Source of the DNA: Treponema_I sp045597345
GTDB taxonomy: Bacteria > Spirochaetota > Spirochaetia > Treponematales > Treponemataceae
Length of the DNA: 26,011 nucleotides
Direction of reading: 5' to 3'
Assembly: GCA_045597345.1 (NCBI GenBank)
Contig: JAZLJW010000173.1
Location: 1 to 26,011 of the forward strand
Position numbers and translations under genes: made by a program. Shown here in pieces: positions 13,976 to 21,554 of the stretch. The notes beneath the pieces are model-generated. The model was not told the origin of the DNA. It saw only the letters and a program-made list of their open reading frames with translations, and ran no database searches. Position 1 is the stretch's first letter, and each line of letters starts with the position of its first letter.

Positions 13976-16293
13976 GATGCAAACCCAACCCGCCGGGTAC
14001 CGAATGCCTTTTCTTCCTGCATGCGGCATAATTCGCCAACAACATAGTCACCGGTAATTTCGGCACTGTCCAGAAACCGCATTTTGCCTGAAAGACTGCC
14101 AAAGTCGCCTGGCGTAACACTGTCATAGCGGCACAGTTTTTCAATTTGAGCACTGTCAAACTGAATACCGTTCCAGTATTTTCCCAGCAGTTTTTCAACA
14201 CCGGCACCGTCCAGAGCCTTGAATTCCGCCATAATGTGGAACCGGCGCTGCATGGTAGGATCCATAATGGTCCGCAGGTTTGTGGTACAGATTAAAATAC
14301 CGTTGAACTCTTCCATCTGGGTAAGGAATTCGTTTACCTGAGTACGTTCCCAGCTGTGCTGTGCAGAGCCGCGGTCCGCAAAGAAACTGTCAGCTTCATC
14401 AAAGAGCAGGATGGCATCTTCTGCTTCTGCTTCTTCAAATGCTTCACGGATATTCTGTTCAGCTTCTCCAACCCACTTACTCTGAATGTCGCTGACACGC
14501 TTAAGAATGATTTTCTTTTCAAGGGTCTGCGAAAGATACCGCGCCAGCTCAGTTTTACCGGTACCACTCTGGCCATAGAACAGCATGCGTAAGCCGCAAT
14601 CACGGCGGTCAGTTCCCTGCTGTTCCGCAATTTCAGCAGCCCGCTGTGCCATTTTTACAATGGATGCAGCACTGGTGGTGGTGTTAAGGATACTCAGGTC
14701 GTATGAATCGCGGACCAGGTCACGCATTTTGTTTTTGCCGTGAAGCAACGTCTGGTTGGCAGTAAGAACACGCTTAACGTCGCTGATGACCCGTTCTTCA
14801 CCCAGATTTTTCAGGTCCATGCCCCGCACAGTCTTAACCATATTGTCTACCGAGGCACCGGTGACGTGGTATTTGCCGCACAGGTCCACCAGCTGACTGT
14901 GCAGTGAAGAACTCATGCTGATAGCATCAAGCTTTGTATCGGCAATTGATTCCAGCATACTGCGGCTCATTTCCGGGAAACGGATTGAATAGGTAAAACG
15001 GCGTTTGGTACTTTCATCAAGGCCTCGGGTGTAGTTGAGAATCCAGATAACCTTGTTTACACTGTTTTCCAGCATAGTGTTAACGGTTCCCTTGTACCCG
15101 TTGGAACCGGTACTGCCACCTAAAAAGCTGAAAACATTAATCTGGGTATCAAGAATACTTTCTGCCTCGTCAACAATGATAACCTTGTCCTTATTATCCA
15201 GAGAAAGATAACAGTTCAAGCGGCGGAGCGCGGTATTTTCGTTATTACCCGATACTTCCAGTTCGTTTTTGTACATAACCGGTTCCATGCCGCAGGCTTT
15301 TACCAGTGCACGGGCATATTCTGTTTTACCGGCACCGGGAGCCCCGTACAGCAGCACATTTGCAGCACCCTGATTCTGAAGCAGCCGGAGTGCCAGCTCA
15401 CTCTCATCAACGGGTACAGAGAAGGTATCAAGATTGTAGAATTCTTTTCTGGTATCGTTTTTCAACAGGTCGCAGAAAAAGGAATTGATGTCTTCTGAAT
15501 AGATAACGTCAATGGCATCAAGAACCATGTCGCCGTCACGTTCCATAATGCCGTAACTTACCAGATGACTGTCAGTACGAAGCTGAGACTTAACCAGACG
15601 ACCGGGGCGATGAAGACATTTTGCATAGATAATGGTACGGCTGTCGTCGGTCTGGTTTGAAACTTCAGAAAAGAACGGATACAGTTCTTTTACGGTGTGT
15701 GAGTAATACCCTACGGTAAGAACGTCTGCTTCTTCCCGGGTCAGTTTAAGGGCATCTTTCATGTATTCAATGCGCTTGAAAACAGGCAGGGAAAAATCGC
15801 CCAGCAGGTCACCGGGGAACTCTGGAATAGTATAGGTTTTGCGCTTTTTATTTTCTTTGTCAAAAAAGACACAGGCAATGAGCTCTCTGAATACACCGGA
15901 ACTTTCTTCCCCGTCGCAGCAGAAAAGGGCGCGGCACTGATCTACCGTGTCCGGAGAATTTGCTTTCCAGCTTCCACAGCGGTCGTAAATTTCTTCGTCC
16001 TGCTTGAAGTACTCAATAAGGTCGGTTACATGCAGGTCAAAGGGTGTTTGCCGTACTTGCCGTACAGGAGTCAGTTTTCCCATTTTTTTTGCCCGGGTAA
16101 TGAAGGCCGAAAGGACTTTATGAGCATGTTCCTGAAGATTAAGGGCTGATACCAGTTCGGTATAAATTACCTGAGATTCTTCCAGGTTCCGAAGACGACG
16201 GATATCGTCTACAAGCTGATACATCCAGTATGCGATGGTAAGGTTTTCCTGGCGGGAAAGGTTTTTGATTGAATGTACATAGTCTCTACTCAT
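13972..16293 (-). CDS. Double AAA+ ATPase
   Basis: A 773-residue cytoplasmic ATPase. The N-terminal 300 residues are of no recognised family. Two AAA+ modules follow. Module 1 has Walker A GAPGAGKT (K323), Walker B VIIVDEAES (D375-E376) and DESTKRRF. Module 2 has Walker A GQSGTGKT (K580), a KWVGEAEQNIREAF segment, Walker B LLFDEADSF (D632-E633), sensor ICTTNL and the arginine-finger-like MQRRF. Module 2 resembles classic FtsH/katanin-type AAA domains, so a hexameric remodelling or unfolding machine is likely, but no protease domain is present. The ATG at 16291-16293 is chosen over an upstream in-frame codon because GGAGG precedes it by 6 bases. Two Sel1-like paralogs follow, the first with a 4-base overlap; they are candidate adaptors. 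Confidence 0.88.
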   Translation of the reverse strand: MSRDYVHSIKNLSRQENLTIAYWMYQLVDDIRRLRNLEESQVIYTELVSALNLQEHAHKVLSAFITRAKKMGKLTPVRQVRQTPFDLHVTDLIEYFKQDEEIYDRCGSWKANSPDTVDQCRALFCCDGEESSGVFRELIACVFFDKENKKRKTYTIPEFPGDLLGDFSLPVFKRIEYMKDALKLTREEADVLTVGYYSHTVKELYPFFSEVSNQTDDSRTIIYAKCLHRPGRLVKSQLRTDSHLVSYGIMERDGDMVLDAIDVIYSEDINSFFCDLLKNDTRKEFYNLDTFSVPVDESELALRLLQNQGAANVLLYGAPGAGKTEYARALVKACGMEPVMYKNELEVSGNNENTALRRLNCYLSLDNKDKVIIVDEAESILDTQINVFSFLGGSTGSNGYKGTVNTMLENSVNKVIWILNYTRGLDESTKRRFTYSIRFPEMSRSMLESIADTKLDAISMSSSLHSQLVDLCGKYHVTGASVDNMVKTVRGMDLKNLGEERVISDVKRVLTANQTLLHGKNKMRDLVRDSYDLSILNTTTSAASIVKMAQRAAEIAEQQGTDRRDCGLRMLFYGQSGTGKTELARYLSQTLEKKIILKRVSDIQSKWVGEAEQNIREAFEEAEAEDAILLFDEADSFFADRGSAQHSWERTQVNEFLTQMEEFNGILICTTNLRTIMDPTMQRRFHIMAEFKALDGAGVEKLLGKYWNGIQFDSAQIEKLCRYDSVTPGDFGSLSGKMRFLDSAEITGDYVVGELCRMQEEKAFGTRRVGFAS

Positions 16294-16321
16294 TATGTTC
16301 CTCCATTGTCTGTCTGAACAT

Positions 16322-16350
16322 AATGTAGGAACATCCTTCAAAATCGTAAA
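16322..16350 (-). promoter_or_regulatory. Putative promoter of the AAA+ operon
   Basis: On the minus strand TTTACG (16345-16350), 17 bases, TACATT (16322-16327). Both hexamers match consensus at 4 of 6. It lies about 29 bases before the ATG. Confidence 0.4.
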
Positions 16351-16470
16351 CCAAGCAAAACTTTACACCCCACATAACAGTAACAGCCCTTACGGAAGAA
16401 AAGCATCATGCATAAAAATACTACCAGTCAGACAGCAACTGCCAAAACCGCTAGATATCGTCGCTACACG

Positions 16471-16515
16471 CGCAGGCCGGCAAGGAAACTATCTTTCCGT
16501 CCTGCGAGTGTTTTT
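16471..16515 (+). terminator. Terminator-like hairpin with no upstream plus-strand gene
   Basis: CGCAGG-CGG (16471-16480) pairs with CCG-CCTGCG (16497-16506) with small mismatches, and AGTGTTTTT follows. This has the form of an intrinsic terminator on the plus strand. No coding gene precedes it on that strand; the span 16351-16470 has no feature I can support, leaving a small untranslated RNA as one possibility. Confidence 0.35.
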
Positions 16516-16549
16516 GTCAGTCGCTGTCTTCCTTCCCGTATTTTTGTCA

Positions 16550-16828
16550 GGCGATGTCCGTAAAAAGTGTTGCTGAATGCTACTCAGCAACAAGAGAGGC
16601 ACAAAATACCGCAAATCGGGAGGATTGACAGTGCAGGCAAAAATTGTTGAAGCCCGGCGTCCATGTGGCCAGCATGGACGTTATATAGTTTCCATGCCGG
16701 GATTCACCAATAGCGACGTTATCGAGCGTTTTTGCATGTACTGGCAATCCGGTAGATTTGTGGACTTATGATGAGACCCTGAAACTAGTTCAGGGTGACA
16801 ATAAGCAACACTTTTTACCGACATCGCC
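16550..16828 (+). mobile_element. MITE-like element, copy 2 (279 bp)
   Basis: Same family and orientation as the element at 7163-7512. The 25-bp terminal inverted repeats (16550-16574 and 16804-16828) differ at one position. Flanks TTTTGTCA and TTTTGCTA agree at 6 of 8, consistent with an aged 8-bp duplication. Shared internal folds are kept: TGTTGCTG/CAGCAACA by the left end, CCCGGC...GCCGGG enclosing GTCCATG/CATGGAC (16653-16701), and ACCCTGAA/TTCAGGGT (16776-16796), where the 5-base loop differs between copies but the stem does not. It lacks the two extra hairpins of copy 1. No transposase. It lies between the divergent AAA+ and radical SAM genes. Confidence 0.84.
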
Positions 16829-16837
16829 TTTTGCTAA

Positions 16838-16857
16838 AGTCGTACACTGATCGTATG
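16838..16857 (+). repeat. 20-bp motif shared by two upstream regions
   Basis: AGTCGTACACTGATCGTATG here agrees at 18 of 20 with AGTCCTACACTGATAGTATG at 18615-18634, which includes the start codon of the GGDEF gene. Here the ATG opens only a three-codon frame, so this may be a duplicated promoter remnant or a shared binding site. Confidence 0.5.
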
Positions 16858-16893
16858 GCCCATTGAGTAATAGTCTCAAAGGGTCCGCCCCGT

Positions 16894-16899
16894 TATAAT
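16894..16899 (+). promoter_or_regulatory. -10 box of the radical SAM gene
   Basis: A perfect TATAAT ends 6 bases before the ATG at 16906, so the transcript would begin at or next to the start codon. No good -35 is seen. The MocR-type gene shows the same 6-base geometry. Confidence 0.5.
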
Positions 16900-16905
16900 G
16901 AGAGA

Positions 16906-18591
16906 ATGAAAATCCTCTTAGTCGCCCTCAACGCCCGCTACAACCACACCAACATAGCAGTCCGCTATCTGTCCCTGTATGCAAAGGCCCGTATTGCACA
17001 GCCGGAAAACATCACGTTTGCTGAATGGACCATCAACCAGAGCGAAGGTGAAATTCTGAGAGGCATTGCAAGTTACCAGCCGGATATGGTGCTGTTTTCA
17101 ACCTATATCTGGAATGCGGCAATGGTCAAAAAACTGCTGGGCGACATTAAGAAAGTACTTCCCAATGCAACGGTTGGAGCCGGAGGACCGGAAACCGGCT
17201 TTTATGCCCAAGGCTACCTGAATGACTTTCCGGTTCTTGATTTCATTATTACCGGAGAAGGCGAAGAAACCGTAAAAGAGCTGGCAGAAGGAAAGGATTA
17301 CCACACGGTACAAGGTATTTTCTACCGTAGCGAATGTGATACCGGTTTTTGTGAGTTTACGGGCGAACGTCCTTTAATCTGCAACCTGGATACAGTGCCG
17401 TTCCCGTATCCTGAAATTACCGACCCGGAAAACCGCATTTACTACTATGAATCTGCCAGAGGATGCCCTTTCAGCTGTGCCTACTGCATGTCATCGCTGG
17501 ATAAGCGGGTACGCTTTCTTTCGCTGGACCGGGTATACCGGGACCTGCAGACCTTTATTGATGCGGGAGTCCGACTGGTAAAATTCGTAGACCGCACCTA
17601 CAACCTGAACGAAGACCGTTATATTGCCATCTGGCAGTACATACTTGATCACCATGGTGACAACGGCCACAAAACCATGTTCCACTTTGAAATTGAAGCT
17701 GAATATCTGAGTGACCGTGCTCTGACATTTCTGCAGCAGGTTCCGGCCGGCATCATGCAGTTTGAAATCGGCATCCAGTCTTCCAATCCACAGACCCTGC
17801 AGGCAGTTGGCCGCTCCCCTGAAACCACAAAACTGGCAGAGAACATAAGACGCATTCCCCGAACCATTCATACCCATCTGGATCTGATTGCCGGCCTTCC
17901 CTATGAAGATCTGGAATCCTTCGGCCGCTCCTATGACTTTGTCATGGCACTGCGCCCTGATGCACTGCAACTGGGATTTCTGAAAGTACTCCACGGCACC
18001 ACCATGGAAGACTATGCAAAGAAAAACGGCTGGAAATGGATGGCAGAACCACCGTACGAAACCTTTTCTACGCCCTACCTGTCCTATGATGATGTCAATT
18101 TTCTGAAAGATGTGGAAACCATTACTGACGCCTTCTGGAACAGCGGCACCATGCCCCGCACCATGGAGTATCTGGGCCGCACCCGGGGATTCTGGCACCT
18201 GGTGAGCACCGCTGCCACTTTTGCCCGTTCTCACGGAGATCTGGATGACGCCCGGCGGCCCGCTTACTGGTTCGACTGGCTTGCATCTTTCTGTGCCACA
18301 GACCATACCGCACGGGAATTACTCCGCTTTGACTTCATCGCCGCAGGCAGAACCTCAACATTCCCCGTCTGGTATACCCACCGCTACGATAAAGAAAATC
18401 ATCGCGCAGCCCTGGAAACCAACGGATTTGAAGGACCAACCCGCCTTCTGTACGGAGCTACAGATATGGAATCCTTTGACATCGACCCCCTGTCACCGGT
18501 TCCGGAAAAATCAGGCCCATCCAGCTACCTTTTTGTTTACGCAAAGCCAGGTTTTTCAGACAGTAACCGGCAGATACGGGTAATACCGTAA
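16906..18591 (+). CDS. B12-binding radical SAM protein with DUF4080 C-terminus
   Basis: A 561-residue protein. Residues 1-150 are a cobalamin-binding-like Rossmann domain (MKILLVALNARYNHTNIAVR, PDMVLFSTYIWN, VGAGGPETGF, FIITGEGEET). The radical SAM domain follows with ESARGCPFSCAYCMSS, cysteines C187, C191 and C194 in the CxxxCxxC form that binds the [4Fe-4S] cluster. Later motifs include KFVDRTYNLNEDR and FEIGIQSSNPQTLQAVGR. The C-terminal region (YWFDWLASF, LLRFDF) fits DUF4080. The HTNIAVRYL start is typical of this subfamily, for which no reaction is firmly known; radical modification of an unknown substrate is inferred. There is no clear Shine-Dalgarno. It is followed after 40 bases by the GGDEF gene. 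Confidence 0.9.
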   Translation: MKILLVALNARYNHTNIAVRYLSLYAKARIAQPENITFAEWTINQSEGEILRGIASYQPDMVLFSTYIWNAAMVKKLLGDIKKVLPNATVGAGGPETGFYAQGYLNDFPVLDFIITGEGEETVKELAEGKDYHTVQGIFYRSECDTGFCEFTGERPLICNLDTVPFPYPEITDPENRIYYYESARGCPFSCAYCMSSLDKRVRFLSLDRVYRDLQTFIDAGVRLVKFVDRTYNLNEDRYIAIWQYILDHHGDNGHKTMFHFEIEAEYLSDRALTFLQQVPAGIMQFEIGIQSSNPQTLQAVGRSPETTKLAENIRRIPRTIHTHLDLIAGLPYEDLESFGRSYDFVMALRPDALQLGFLKVLHGTTMEDYAKKNGWKWMAEPPYETFSTPYLSYDDVNFLKDVETITDAFWNSGTMPRTMEYLGRTRGFWHLVSTAATFARSHGDLDDARRPAYWFDWLASFCATDHTARELLRFDFIAAGRTSTFPVWYTHRYDKENHRAALETNGFEGPTRLLYGATDMESFDIDPLSPVPEKSGPSSYLFVYAKPGFSDSNRQIRVIP

Positions 18592-18596
18592 GGGTA

Positions 18597-18625
18597 TTGT
18601 AGTTTTACTGATTCAGTCCTACACT
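18597..18625 (+). promoter_or_regulatory. Possible promoter of the GGDEF gene
   Basis: TTGTAG (18597-18602), 17 bases, TACACT (18620-18625), then 6 bases to the ATG at 18632. The hexamers are weak, but the geometry repeats that seen before 7552 and 16906, and no Shine-Dalgarno precedes this ATG. Confidence 0.3.
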
Positions 18626-18631
18626 GATAGT

Positions 18632-20758
18632 ATGCTGAAGTCAGTTATTAACGGAGAAAGTTATAACCATGCACTTTTTGACAGCATGGCCATGTTCTCA
18701 GATGTCGTACTGCAAATCACACTGGATACTGAGACTGTTGATATCCTTTTGAATACATTTGACAGTGATTTAGAAGGCCAGACTTTTCCAATCAGTGCAT
18801 TCAGACAGCAAATTGTTTCAAACACCCATCCTGATTACATCAGTACTGTGGAACAGTCTATTTCTATAGCTCATCTTTCATCACTGCGCGGTCCTGAAAG
18901 TTTTGACAACATGATGCTGATTAACGGCAGATATCATGCATTGCAGGGATCTATCACCGTCAATCTTACCGATACCGGTACCGTTTCTGTTGCGTACATT
19001 ACCATCCGTGACCTGCAGCCGATTCTCGACCAGCAGGAACAGACACTGGAACGACACCGCCATCTGGAATACAAGGTCAACAGCGTTCTGTCTGCGGCTT
19101 CCATGGGTACCTGGTCCATTGACATTGGTATCAGAGCACCAAAAATGTTCGGTGACCAGACCATGATACACCTCATCGGTTGCCCTAAAGATTCCACGCC
19201 CGAACAGGTCTATAATTACTGGTTCAGCCACATTGACCGTGAATACATTACGGCAGTACTTGATTGCGTTGATAAAATCAAAAGTGGTCTGCAGGCAGAA
19301 GTAACCTACCTGTATCATCACCCGGAAATGGGCAGGATAATTGTCCGCTGCGGTGGTATGCGGGATCCTCTGTTCATTGAAGAAGGCATGAAACTGCGCG
19401 GATACCATCAGGATGTAACCAGCTTCAATGAACAGCTGCTGCAGCAGCTTGAACTGGGTGCTGCCATTCAATCGCACTACAACAGCGTTCTGAACATTGA
19501 CCTGCTTAAAAACCAGGCTCGGATTCTGTGTGACAGAAACAAATCCTTTGCCCCCACCGCAACTGCCGACGGCATGATATCTATGGACTTAAGTCCTTAT
19601 TTTTACAAGTTTACCGATAAGTCATTCGTAAAAATCAAAAAATACACCAATACTGATTTTCTCAAATCCGAGTTGAAGAACAAGGGCTCACTGTCCATTG
19701 AAATAGAAAGTATCAGCCTCGGCTGGCTGCGTGCTACCTTCATTCCATCTACATATGATGCACAAGGCAATGTAGAACGCTGTATCTGCTGCACCGAAAG
19801 CATAAACGAATACAAAAAACTGGAGCTGCGGCAGCAGCAGAAGCTGGAAAAAACAATGTCGGCCGAAAAACGGGAACGGGAAGCTCTTTCTGCCATTGCA
19901 GCAATTTATAATTCAACCCATGTATTGAATGTTGCAACCGGTGAATTCTACCAGCTGAATGCTATGGAGCGCATTACCAGTATCATCGGGCGCAGACGGA
20001 CGTCAGCACAGAATGTTATCAGTGATGTTATGAAAAGCCGGTTTGAAGGTGATGAACTGAAAAAGGCTATGGATTTCGTCAATTTGAAAACCTTGCCTGA
20101 CCGCATTGCCGGCAAGACAAATATTTTCATAGAAGTTGTCAATCGGGATGATCAATGGTTTGAATTAAGCTTCATCCGTATCGGCAACGTAGATGCTGAA
20201 CTGGAAAAAGTTGTTTTTGTAACGCAGGACATTGATGTAGGTAAACGGGAATCGTTGAAACTTGAAAAACGGTCCACCACCGATGAGCTGACACAGCTGC
20301 TGAACCGGTATGCCTATGAATCAGACTTGCAGAAACTTGAAGAATCCCACTTTGAGGAACCTGTCTGGTATGTCAATTTTGACATGAATGGTCTGAAAGA
20401 AGCGAATGACACCATAGGACATGCAGCCGGTGATGAACTTTTGATGGGAGCTGCTGACTGCATGAGAAAAGCCTTTACCGGTGTAGGAAAGGCATACCGC
20501 ATTGGCGGTGATGAATTTGTAGCCATTCTGAAAGGCGACCAGCGGGTTGTCAACGAAGCTTTGGAAAAACTTGAAAAACTGCGCAGTGAATGGCACGGTG
20601 AATTCTGTTCCAGCTTCAGTTTTTCAAAGGGCGTTGTCTGTTCCAATGAATACGAAGAATGTTCCATCGCAGTTCTGGAACGTGAAGCAGACCACCGCAT
20701 GTACGCCGAAAAACGGGCATATCACCTGAACCACGGCATAGACCGCCGTTCTCACTAA
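18632..20758 (+). CDS. PAS/GGDEF diguanylate cyclase
   Basis: A 708-residue protein without clear transmembrane helices, so probably cytoplasmic. The N-terminal 540 residues contain several PAS-like stretches (for example SVLSAASMGTWSIDI, RGYHQDVTSFNEQLL, VTQDIDVGKRES) and a coiled-coil-like segment (KLELRQQQKLEKTMSAEKRE). The C-terminal GGDEF domain is intact: TTDELTQLLNRYAYE, YVNFDMNGLKEANDTIGHAAGDELL and RIGGDEFVAIL with the active-site GGDEF at 625-629. It should make cyclic di-GMP from two GTP. No RxxD inhibition site precedes the motif, so product feedback is probably absent. The stop is followed at once by AAAGGAG for the next small membrane gene, indicating one transcript. Confidence 0.92.
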   Translation: MLKSVINGESYNHALFDSMAMFSDVVLQITLDTETVDILLNTFDSDLEGQTFPISAFRQQIVSNTHPDYISTVEQSISIAHLSSLRGPESFDNMMLINGRYHALQGSITVNLTDTGTVSVAYITIRDLQPILDQQEQTLERHRHLEYKVNSVLSAASMGTWSIDIGIRAPKMFGDQTMIHLIGCPKDSTPEQVYNYWFSHIDREYITAVLDCVDKIKSGLQAEVTYLYHHPEMGRIIVRCGGMRDPLFIEEGMKLRGYHQDVTSFNEQLLQQLELGAAIQSHYNSVLNIDLLKNQARILCDRNKSFAPTATADGMISMDLSPYFYKFTDKSFVKIKKYTNTDFLKSELKNKGSLSIEIESISLGWLRATFIPSTYDAQGNVERCICCTESINEYKKLELRQQQKLEKTMSAEKREREALSAIAAIYNSTHVLNVATGEFYQLNAMERITSIIGRRRTSAQNVISDVMKSRFEGDELKKAMDFVNLKTLPDRIAGKTNIFIEVVNRDDQWFELSFIRIGNVDAELEKVVFVTQDIDVGKRESLKLEKRSTTDELTQLLNRYAYESDLQKLEESHFEEPVWYVNFDMNGLKEANDTIGHAAGDELLMGAADCMRKAFTGVGKAYRIGGDEFVAILKGDQRVVNEALEKLEKLRSEWHGEFCSSFSFSKGVVCSNEYEECSIAVLEREADHRMYAEKRAYHLNHGIDRRSH

Positions 20759-20772
20759 AGGAGATGATTTGT

Positions 20773-21135
20773 ATGAACGCACCAGAAATCGATAAAAACA
20801 AACCCATGGAATATCTGCATCCGTTTCAGGATAAGGAATCCCGTGAAAACTGGAACATGGAAATGGCCCTGCGGCCGGTAATTCTGGACATTGCAGCGCT
20901 GATAGTAACCGTATACATGCTCATCACCCTTATAACCGGGTACAGTATTTTGAGTAGTACATCGGCTTTGGGTATTGCCCTGACAGTGCTTGTTGCCCTG
21001 ATAGTAATAGGACTGTTGTCTGCATACCGGTATGCGCTGCATCCGAAGCTCCCCAAATGGGCTCGTCTTTCCATCATGATTCCCTGCTACCTTATGTGTG
21101 CATACGCATTCATCCGTTTTGCCATGTCGGTGTAA
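20773..21135 (+). CDS. Small membrane protein, first of two tandem paralogs
   Basis: 120 residues from the ATG at 20773, which has AAAGGAG 9 bases upstream; an ATG at 20764 touches that ribosome binding site and is rejected. A hydrophilic N-terminus (about 30 residues with HPFQDKESRENW) is followed by three hydrophobic helices (ILDIAALIVTVYMLITLI; ALGIALTVLVALIVIGLL; SIMIPCYLMCAYAFIRF). A positively charged YRYALHPKLPKWARL lies before the last. It matches the next gene in the C-terminal half. No known family. It sits directly behind the diguanylate cyclase gene, so an effector or partner role is possible but unproven. Confidence 0.72.
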   Translation: MNAPEIDKNKPMEYLHPFQDKESRENWNMEMALRPVILDIAALIVTVYMLITLITGYSILSSTSALGIALTVLVALIVIGLLSAYRYALHPKLPKWARLSIMIPCYLMCAYAFIRFAMSV

Positions 21136-21139
21136 CAGC

Positions 21140-21481
21140 ATGAGTATGAATCAGAACCACCCCATCCAGTATCTGGTATCCGAAGACTATGCAAAAAGCC
21201 AGCAGTGGCTGCAGATTGTAATTGCCGATACCCTGTACATAACCGCCGGACTGTTCTTTGCCGTATATTACTGTACCGGATTCAGTCCGTTTACCCTTTT
21301 CATCAATGACCACGCATTTTTGGGTATACTGATCATCCTGGTACCGGCACTGGCAGTGTTCCTGTTCCGGTACAACCTGCATGAAAAACTGCCCCTCTGG
21401 CTCAGACTTACCATAAAAATCCCCTGTGCAGTCCTCTTTATCATCGGAATTATCCACCTTTGCCTGACACTGACCGCCTGA
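21140..21481 (+). CDS. Small membrane protein, second of two tandem paralogs
   Basis: 113 residues from the ATG at 21140, 4 bases after the previous stop; the Shine-Dalgarno is weak, suggesting coupling. Same layout as its neighbour: short soluble N-terminus (NHPIQYLVSEDYAKSQQW) and three hydrophobic helices. The FRYNLHEKLPLWLRLTIKIPC segment corresponds to YRYALHPKLPKWARLSIMIPC in the first copy. The pair arose by tandem duplication. Function unknown. Confidence 0.72.
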   Translation: MSMNQNHPIQYLVSEDYAKSQQWLQIVIADTLYITAGLFFAVYYCTGFSPFTLFINDHAFLGILIILVPALAVFLFRYNLHEKLPLWLRLTIKIPCAVLFIIGIIHLCLTLTA

Positions 21482-21500
21482 AGAAACGATATCCCCACCC

Positions 21501-21506
21501 TTGACA
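21501..21506 (+). promoter_or_regulatory. -35 box of the biotin operon
   Basis: A perfect TTGACA. The -10 would fall at about 21524-21530 (TTACCC or TACCCT), inside the left arm of the BirA operator candidate, so a bound repressor would block RNA polymerase. Confidence 0.55.
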
Positions 21507-21517
21507 ATATCGAGCTG

Positions 21518-21554
21518 TTTTCGTTACCCTACTTTTACATATGGGTAACGAAAA
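21518..21554. promoter_or_regulatory. Candidate BirA operator spanning the birA start codon
   Basis: TTTTCGTTACCC (21518-21529) and GGGTAACGAAAA (21543-21554) are exact 12-bp complements with a 13-bp spacer, so GTTACC and GGTAAC are 15 bases apart. Known BirA sites are inverted repeats of the form TTGTnnACC-N14/15/16-GGTnnACAA. This site has the same geometry with a variant core and lies on the promoter and first codons of birA. Confidence 0.75.

Noticed and set aside
14334..14630. 98-codon frame on the same strand within the AAA+ gene
   Set aside because: It overlaps the Walker motifs of the second AAA+ module in another frame and has no independent support.
16295..16576. 93-codon plus-strand frame upstream of the AAA+ operon
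   Set aside because: It covers the promoter, a hairpin and the end of the mobile element; no ribosome binding site or protein-like character.
17491..18306. 271-codon open frame antisense to the radical SAM gene
   Set aside because: It lies fully opposite a well-conserved protein and its translation has no recognisable domain; typical of a shadow frame.
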